Of a stretch of DNA of 64,000 nt, positions 42,801-50,800 are shown in pieces. Below the pieces are notes generated by a model. It had not been told where the DNA came from and ran no database searches. It was given only the letters and a program-made list of their open reading frames with translations. The DNA comes from Nocardia sp. NBC_01503 (GTDB taxonomy: Bacteria; Actinomycetota; Actinomycetes; Mycobacteriales; Mycobacteriaceae): contig NZ_CP109596.1 of assembly GCF_036327755.1 (NCBI RefSeq), positions 4,526,001 to 4,590,000 of the forward strand, written 5' to 3'. Positions within the stretch are counted from its first letter, which is position 1, and every line of letters begins with the position of its first letter. Both the position numbers and the translations under genes were made by a program.

Positions 42801-44840
42801 CATGCGTCCCGGCGCCTGCCGCCCTATATGGTTCCGGCGACCGTCACCGTGCTGGGCGCGCTGCCGCTCACCGCGAACGGCAAGGTGGATCGGCGGGCGC
42901 TTCCCGAACCCGTTGTCGCGCAGCCAGTTCACCAGACCGAGCCGGAGAGCGAAACCGAGCGCATCCTCCGCACACTGTTCGCTGAGATTCTCGGTACCGC
43001 CGAGGTCGGTCCGCATACGTCGTTCTTCGCGCTCGGCGGCGATTCGATCATGGCGATCAGCCTGGTTTCCCGCGCCCGGGCCGCGGGCCTGATCTTCTCC
43101 GCCCGTGAGGTTTTCGAACACCGCACGCCCGCCGCGCTGGCCGCCGTGGTCGGCCGGGCGCGGGATGATCGCGCCGAACTTCCCGAGCTTCCCGGTGGCG
43201 GCCTGGGCCGTCTTCCCCTGACCCCCGTCGCCGCATGGCTGCTGGCGCGTCCGGGCTGGGAGCATTTCGCCCAGTCGATGGTCGTTCAACTTCCGTTGGG
43301 CATCGAGCAGGAGGCCCTGACGCGCACGGTCCAGGCGCTGCTGGATCGCCACGACATGCTTCGCGCGCGCATTGTCGACACGCCCTCCGGCATCGAGTTG
43401 GAGGTCCAACCACCACATCTGGTCGACGCGAGCGCGGCCATAGCGAGAGTTTCTCGCTCCCAGCTCGATTCGTCCGACACGGGCGCCGAGACCGCCGTAC
43501 GGCCCGTCGATGACGCAACGGATTCGGGGCTCGCGGCGACGGTGACGCGACTGAATCCGCGTGCTGGAATCATGATCGCACTGACCTGGCTGGACGCCGG
43601 TCCCGCCACGCCCGGTCGACTCCTGATCGCCGTACATCATCTGGCCTGCGACGCGGTGTCGTGGCGAATTCTGTTGCCGGATCTCATGTCCGCGTGGTCC
43701 CAGGCGTCGGTCGGTGCCGCGCCGGCTCTGCGGGGCACGGGCACCTCCATGCGGACCTGGGCGCATGCGCTGCGGGACCTCGCGGCGAATGCCGCGCCGA
43801 ACTGGCCACTGAACGAATTCGATTACTGGCGAGGGGTTTTGGCGCAGGACCCGCTGGTCGGCCGACGGCGATTGGACCCTGCGGTCGATACCTACGGTTC
43901 GGCCGGACGGCTCGAGGTCGAAATCTCCGAGGCTGCTTCGGCGGCGCTGGCGGGTCGTCTCCAGGCGGCGTACCGGTGCGGTGTCGAGGATGCTTTGCTG
44001 GCGGGGCTGACACTGGCGATAGCGCGCCGGCGGTGCGGCCGAGGGCGGTTCGGCGCTGGCGGCGCGGCGATGGTGGTCGCAGTGGAACGGCATGGGCGGG
44101 ATGAGGCCGCCGTACCGGGAGCGGATCTCTCGCGGACGGTCGGCTGGTTCACCTCGCAGGTGCCGGTTCGATTGGGGCCTGTTGTGCTGGAAGGCTTCTC
44201 GAAGCCAGGATGCGCGGGAGAGCTGCTGGGTGGGACCGGAGACGAGTTCGGGGTGCGGCAGTCGATCGCACCGAACTTCGGGCCGGGCACAGGCCCGGGG
44301 TGGGTCCCCGAGCGAGCGGTGAATCTCGAGCCCTGGCGGACCGGATCCGCGATCGCGGCGTTGAAGTCGGTGAAGGACCAACTTCGGGCCGTGCCCCGGG
44401 GCGGGTTCGGTTATGGACTACTGCGCTATCTGAACTCCGCGACCTCGGGGGAGCTGGCGGCGATGCCCGAGCCGCAGCTGGGATTCAACTATTTGGGCCA
44501 GATTCCGGATATGGAGGTGGCGGGGGACTGGATGCCGGTGCGGATGGCGGCGCGGCTCGGTGGGCATGCCGATGCGGAAATGCCGCTGGCGGCGGTCATT
44601 TCGGTGGATGCGGTGACCTTGGAGTCCGAGCGGGGACAGCGGATTCGCGCGGTGTGGCAATTCGCCGCGGAGGCGGTCGACGGTGCCGAGGTGGCCGAGC
44701 TGGCGCGCGAGTGGGTGGCCGCGGTCGAGGAGATCGCCGACCTGGTCGCTACTCCGGACGCGGGTGGGGTTACGCCCGGAGATCTGGCGCTGCTGGAGAC
44801 CACGCAGGTCGAAATCGATTCCTGGGAGCGGGATTACGGT
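39888..44840 (+). other. NRPS module 1: C(starter)-A-T-E
   Basis: Boundaries are approximate. C1 begins VFPLSPAQLGMWYAQQLDP, resembling the N-terminal C of EntF-like synthetases that accept an acyl donor in trans. A1 has an unusual insertion (TMTTSHLGSESHASETN) between the GDLVRW and YVGRGDFQVK motifs. T1 has the GGDSI variant seen before E domains. The E domain carries an extra Gly-rich stretch of about 50 residues between VGWFTSQVP and VKDQLRAVP. The expected output is an N-acyl-D-amino acid thioester. Confidence 0.8.
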
Positions 44841-47800
44841 CGTCTGGATGATGTGCTGCCATTGACGCCCTTGCAGCGCGGGCTGCTGTTCCAGGCGCAG
44901 TTCGCCGCGGGCGGGGCCGATGGCTATTCGGTGCAGGCCGTGATCGATGTGGAGGCCGACCTCGAATGGGATCGGCTGACCGCCGCGGCGCGGGCGCTGG
45001 TGCGACGGCACGAGGTGTTGCGCGCGGCGTTCGTGCAGTCGCAGGAGCGCGCGGTACAGGTGATCTCGGCCCAGGTCGAGGTCCCGTGCGCGTATCTGGA
45101 GGCGTTCGATGCCACCGAAACCGAATTGGATGAGATCGCGGCGCGGGAGTTGTGGACACCCTTCGATGTGGCGCGGCCACCGCTCATCCGCTTCCTGTGT
45201 ATTGCGCTGGGGCAGCGCAGGTTCCGGATCGTCATCACCAATCACCATCTGATTCTCGACGGCTGGTCCATGCCGCTGCTCTTCGCCGAACTCGTCGGGC
45301 TCTACGAAACTCATGGGGACGACAGCGGTTTCGCACCGCCGACCCCATTCGCCCGCTACCTCGAATGGCTCGCTGCCCGCGATACGGAGTCGGCCCGAGC
45401 GGCCTGGGCGCATGCGCTGACCGGATTGGCCGGGCCGACCCTGGTCGCCCCGGCCGCCCCGCGCGCCGATGTGGCCGCCCCCGTGGCGCACGAGGTGTCG
45501 CTCCCGCCCGATACCGCCGAGCGCCTGCGCACCCTGGCCGCGCAGTGCCAGGTCACCGTGAACACGATCGTCCAGGTGGCGTGGGCGCTACTGCTGGGTG
45601 AGCGGACCGGCTCCGCCGATATCGTCTTCGGCGCAACGGTATCCGGCCGTCCGCCGGAGCTGGCGGGTGCCGAGCGCATGATCGGCATGCTGGTGAATAC
45701 CGTCCCCGTGCGTATTGTCCTGGACCCCGCCGAATCCATTGCCGAGCTGCTGGCGCGGGTGCAACGTGAGCAGGCCGCCCTGGCCGAGCGGCAATTCCTC
45801 GGCCTGGATGAGATCCACGCTCGCACCGGCTTGGGCGCGCTGTTCGATACCGCGACGGTCTTCGAGTCCTATCCGGTGGATGCGGCCGCCCTGACCGCCG
45901 CGACCCGGCAGGCCCGGCTGTCGGTGACGGGTATTCGCGCCCATGACGGCACGCACTATCCGCTGTCGCTGGCGGCGTACGCGAATCCCGGACTCCGGCT
46001 CGAACTGACCCGCTCACCGGTGTACTTCGATGCCGCACAGGCCGATTCGATCGCCGCTGGACTGGCGCGCCTGCTCATCGCCCTCACCGCGGACCCCCAT
46101 CGCCGCGTATCGACCCTGCGCACCTGCGATCCGGTCGGTACGCCAGCCGTCCGGTACGGCACCCCGGCGCTACCGGTGCGGCTGCTACCGGACCTGCTTA
46201 CCGCGACCGCACTTCCCGACTCCGTGGCCCTCGTCGACCCGCTGAGTGATCCGGCCGGGCAGCTGACCTATGCGGAGCTCGACGAGCGCGCCAATCGGCT
46301 GGCGCGCAGTCTGATCGCCTCCGGTGCGGGTCCGGAGCGCACCGTACTGGTCGCCCTACCGCGATCGCTGCGCTCCATGGTGGCGATCTGGGCGATCGCC
46401 AAGACCGGTGCCGCCTTCGTCCCCGTCGATATCTCGCAGCCCGCCGCGCGTACCGCGACCATCGCGGCCGAATGCGCTGCGGCACTAGGTATCACGGACT
46501 CCGGGTGGCACAGTGACCTGCCCGCGGACATCGCCTGGATTCAGCTGGACGCGCCGGAAACCATTGCCCGGCTGGATGAGCTGTCCGCCGACGCCATCAC
46601 CGACGCCGACCGTCTCGCCCCCCTTCGCCCAGAGCATGCCGCGTATGTCATCTTCACCTCCGGCTCCACCGGCACCCCGAAGGGAGTCGTGGTCACCCAC
46701 ACCGGTCTGGCGAATCTGGCGGCGGCCACCACGCAGCGCTGCCTGATCGACCGCGATACCCGCACCCTGCACTGTCTCAACCCGGCCTTCGATGCCGCGA
46801 TCCTGGTGTGGCTCTGCACCTTCGCGGCGGGCGGAACCCTGATCATCGCCCCGCCCGACGCCAATGCCGGAGCAGAGCTCGCGGCGGTTCTGATCGAGAG
46901 CGCTGCCACCCATCTGATCTGCACACCGACCGTACTGGCCACCCTCGACGCCGCTGAACTGCGCACGGTGCGCGGGATCGTCACCGGGGGCGAGCCCTGC
47001 CCACCGGCACTCGTGGCCCGGATGGCCGGGGTCGCGGTATCGACGGACCCGGCGCGTGAACCCGCACGCCCCGAGGCCGGGCCGGTCACCACCGCCTCGA
47101 TGGTGAATGTCGAACGCATTCTGGTGAATTCGTACGGTCCGGCCGAGACCACGGTCGCCGCCGCGTACGGCGAGCCGATGACGGTCGAGAACACCGCGAT
47201 CCTGGGCTCCCCGGTGCCGGGCGCGATCCTGCTCGTGCTGGACGGCTGGCTGCGCCCGGTCCCGGTGGGCGCGGTGGGTGAGCTTTATGTGCGCGGTCCG
47301 GGTGTGGCGCGCGGATACGCCGCTCGCGCGGGTCTTTCGGCGAGCCGATTCGTCGCGGACCCCTTCGCGGCGGGGCAGCGGATGTATCGCACCGGTGACC
47401 TCATGCGCTGCACCGCAGCGGGATTCGAGTTCATCGGCCGGTCCGACTTCCAGGTCAAGGTGCGGGGCATTCGGGTGGAGCCCGGCGAGGTCGATGCCGT
47501 GCTGGTCACCCATTCTCGGGTCGAGTCCGCGATCACCGTCGCACGCCACACCTCCGCGGGCGCAACGGCGCTGTGCTCGTATATCACCCTCGCCGTACCC
47601 GAGCCGCCCGTCGCAACACCTGCTCCGGCATCCGCGCGTGCGGCGGCCATCGCGAGCGCGGAGTTGATCGCGTGGGCGGGGGAGCGGCTACCCCGCTATC
47701 TGCTGCCGTCGAGTATTCAGGTGCTCGCGGAGTTGCCGCGCACCCGCACCGGCAAGATCGATCTGCGCGCACTGCCGGAACCCGTTGTGGTGCAGGCGGA

Positions 47801-50800
47801 GTATGTCGAGCCGGTCGGCGCCGAGGTGTTGATCGCGGCGACCTATGCCGAGGTGCTCGGCCACGAACGAGTCGGCGCGCACGACGACTTCTTCGCCCTG
47901 GGCGGCGATTCGCTGATCGCCACCCGAGTCTCGGCGCGCTTGACCGCCGCACTCGGCTCGGCCGTACCGGTACGCCTGCTGTTCGAAGCTCCCGTCGTCA
48001 CCGATCTGGCCCGGCGGCTGGCCGAAGCCGACCGCGCGACAGCCGGCCCCGAGCTGGTGTGCGGACCGCGCCCGGACCCCGTGCCGCTGTCTCCGGCGCA
48101 GCGGCGCATGTGGTTCGTGAACCGCTACGATCCGGACTCCCCGGCCTACAACGTGCCCGTGGCACTGCGGCTTTCGGGCCATTTGGATCTCGTGGCACTG
48201 CGGACCGCGCTGCGCGATGTGATCGAGCGGCATGAGACCTTGCGAACCGTGTACCCCGATATCGATGGTGTCGGCGGTCAGCGCATTCTCCCGGCGGCGG
48301 AGGTTCCGCTCGATCTGGCACCGACGGCGGTATCGTCCGGAGAACTGCCCGGCGCGGTAATCCGCACGGTCACAGCGGGTTTCGATGTCACAGCCGCGGT
48401 TCCGTTGCGGCTGCGGCTGTTCCGCCTCGCACCCGATGAGCATGTGATCGTGCTGGTCGCCCATCACATCGCCACCGATGGTTTCTCCATGGCTCCGCTG
48501 ACCCGCGATGTGGCCGCCGCCTACGCCACCCGCGCCGCCGGGCGGCAGCCGGTGTGGGGTGAGCTCTCGGTGCAGTACGCCGACTACACGCTGTGGCAGT
48601 TGGCGCGACTGGGCGCGGAGGACGATTCCGAGTCCCTGCTCGCCCATCAGATCGAGTACTGGTCCCGGACCTTGGCGGACCTTCCGGATCACCTGGAACT
48701 ACCCGCGGACCGGCCCCGACCGGCACGCGCCTCACATCGGGCGGGGGAGTGCGCGATACGGCTGAGCGGTCCGCTGACGGCCGCGATCGAACAATGTGCC
48801 CGCAGACACCGGGCCACCCCGTTCATGGTCGTACACGCGGCGCTGGCGGTACTGCTGGCCCGGCTGAGCGGCACCGCGGACGTGGTCGTGGGTACTCCGC
48901 TGGCGGGGCGCGGGCATCGCGATCTCGACGACCTCGTCGGCATGTTCGTCAACACCCTGGTACTGCGCACCGGGGTGCGGGCGGGCGACACCTTCGCCGA
49001 ACTGCTGGACCGGGTGCGCGAGACCGATCTGGCCGCCTTCGAACAGGCCGATGTGCCGTTCGAGCGGTTGGTGGAGGTGCTGGCCCCGGTGCGTTCGGAG
49101 GCGCGACATCCACTCGTCCAGGTCATGCTGGTCTTCCAGAATCTGGAGATTCCGGAGCTGCGACTGCCCGAGTTGACGGTCGCGCCGATCGATCTGCCGC
49201 AGACCAACACCCGCTTCGATCTGAGCCTGACCGTGGTCGCCGACGCCGAGGGTATGCAGCTGCGGTGCGGTTACGCCACGGACCTTTTCGATGAATCGAC
49301 GGTATCGGCCTTCGCCGATCGGCTGATCCGGCTGCTGACCGCGAGCACTGCGGAACAGGCTGTGCCGGTGGGGGATATCGATCTGCTGACCGATCCGGAG
49401 CGGCGGGGACTGCGGCTCGAAGCGGTCCCGGCCGCCGCACCGCGCACACTGGCCGAGCTCATGGCCGATGCCGTCGCCGCCGATCCGGACGGTGTCGCGG
49501 TGGTCTGCGCTGATCGGCGGCTCACCTACCGGGAGATCGATGAGCGAGCCCGGCGGCTCGCCGGACAACTCGCCCGAGCCGGAGCCGGACCGGAAACCCT
49601 GGTGGCCGTGGGCATTCCGCGCTCGGTCGAATCGGTGCTCGCGGTCTGGGCGATCGCCCGTACCGGAGCGGCCTTCGTACCGATCGATCCGGCGTATCCA
49701 GCCGAGCGGATCGCCCGCATAGTCGAGGTCTCCGGGGTGACTCTCGGCCTGACCGTGGCGGCGCGGCGCGACCGGCTGCCCGATTCGGTCGACTGGTTGA
49801 CCCTGGACGGTCCGGAGGATTCGCGCGCTGATCTGCCGATCGAGCAACGGTCACGGCCGGAGAACCCCGCCTACGTGATCTTCACCTCCGGTTCCACCGG
49901 TGCGCCCAAGGGTGTCATGGTGACGCACGCCGGGTTGGCGAATCTCGCCGTGGCGCAGCGTGAACGCGATGGCATCACCGCCGAATCCCGCGTGTTGCAC
50001 GTGGCCTCACCGAGTTTCGACGCCTCGGTCCTGGAACTGGTCATGGCGTTGAGCGCGGCCGGAACCCTCGTGGTCGCCCCGCCCACCGTCTTCGCCGGAC
50101 CCGATCTGGCGGAATTGCTCGCCCGCGAGCGGGTCTCGCATATCGCCATCACCCCCTCGGCATTGGCGACGGTCGACCCGGCGGGTCTGGACGCATTGCG
50201 CGTGATCATCACCGGTGGCGAACCCTGCCCGCCCGAACTGGTCACCGCCTGGGCGGCGCCGAATCGCCTGCACTTCAACGACTACGGCCCCACCGAGACC
50301 ACGGTGTGGGCGACCGGCAGTGCCCCGCTGCGCCCGGGTGATCCGATCATGATCGGTGCGCCCGCGCCCGGCGTGCGCGCACTGGTCCTGGACGACCGGC
50401 TCCGCCCGGTGCCCGACGGTGTGGTCGGTGAGCTGTACCTGGCCGGTATCCCCTTGGCGCGCGGCTACTTCGACCGCGTCGATCTGACCGCCACCCGGTT
50501 CATCGCCGATCCCTTCATGCCCGGTGAGCGCATGTACCGCACCGGCGACCTGGTTCGCCGTCGCACCGGGAATCTGGAGTACCTGGGCCGCACCGACACC
50601 CAGGTGAAGCTGCGCGGCCTGCGCATCGAACTCGGCGATGTGGAGGCGGCGCTGACCGCTGATCCGGCGGTCGCCCGCGCGGTGGCCTTGGTACGGGAGG
50701 ACGCACGGGGCGGCATGCTGGTCGCCTACGTGGTTCCCGAAGCGGGGCAGGAAGTCGATTCGGCAGAGCTGAAGAGACAAGTGGCGCAACGACTTCCGTC

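Noticed and set aside
40041..44381. 1,446-codon open frame antisense to the NRPS
   Set aside because: Mirror frame of high-GC coding sequence; composition is Arg/His/Gly/Gln-rich with no family motif, whereas the plus strand encodes complete NRPS domains.
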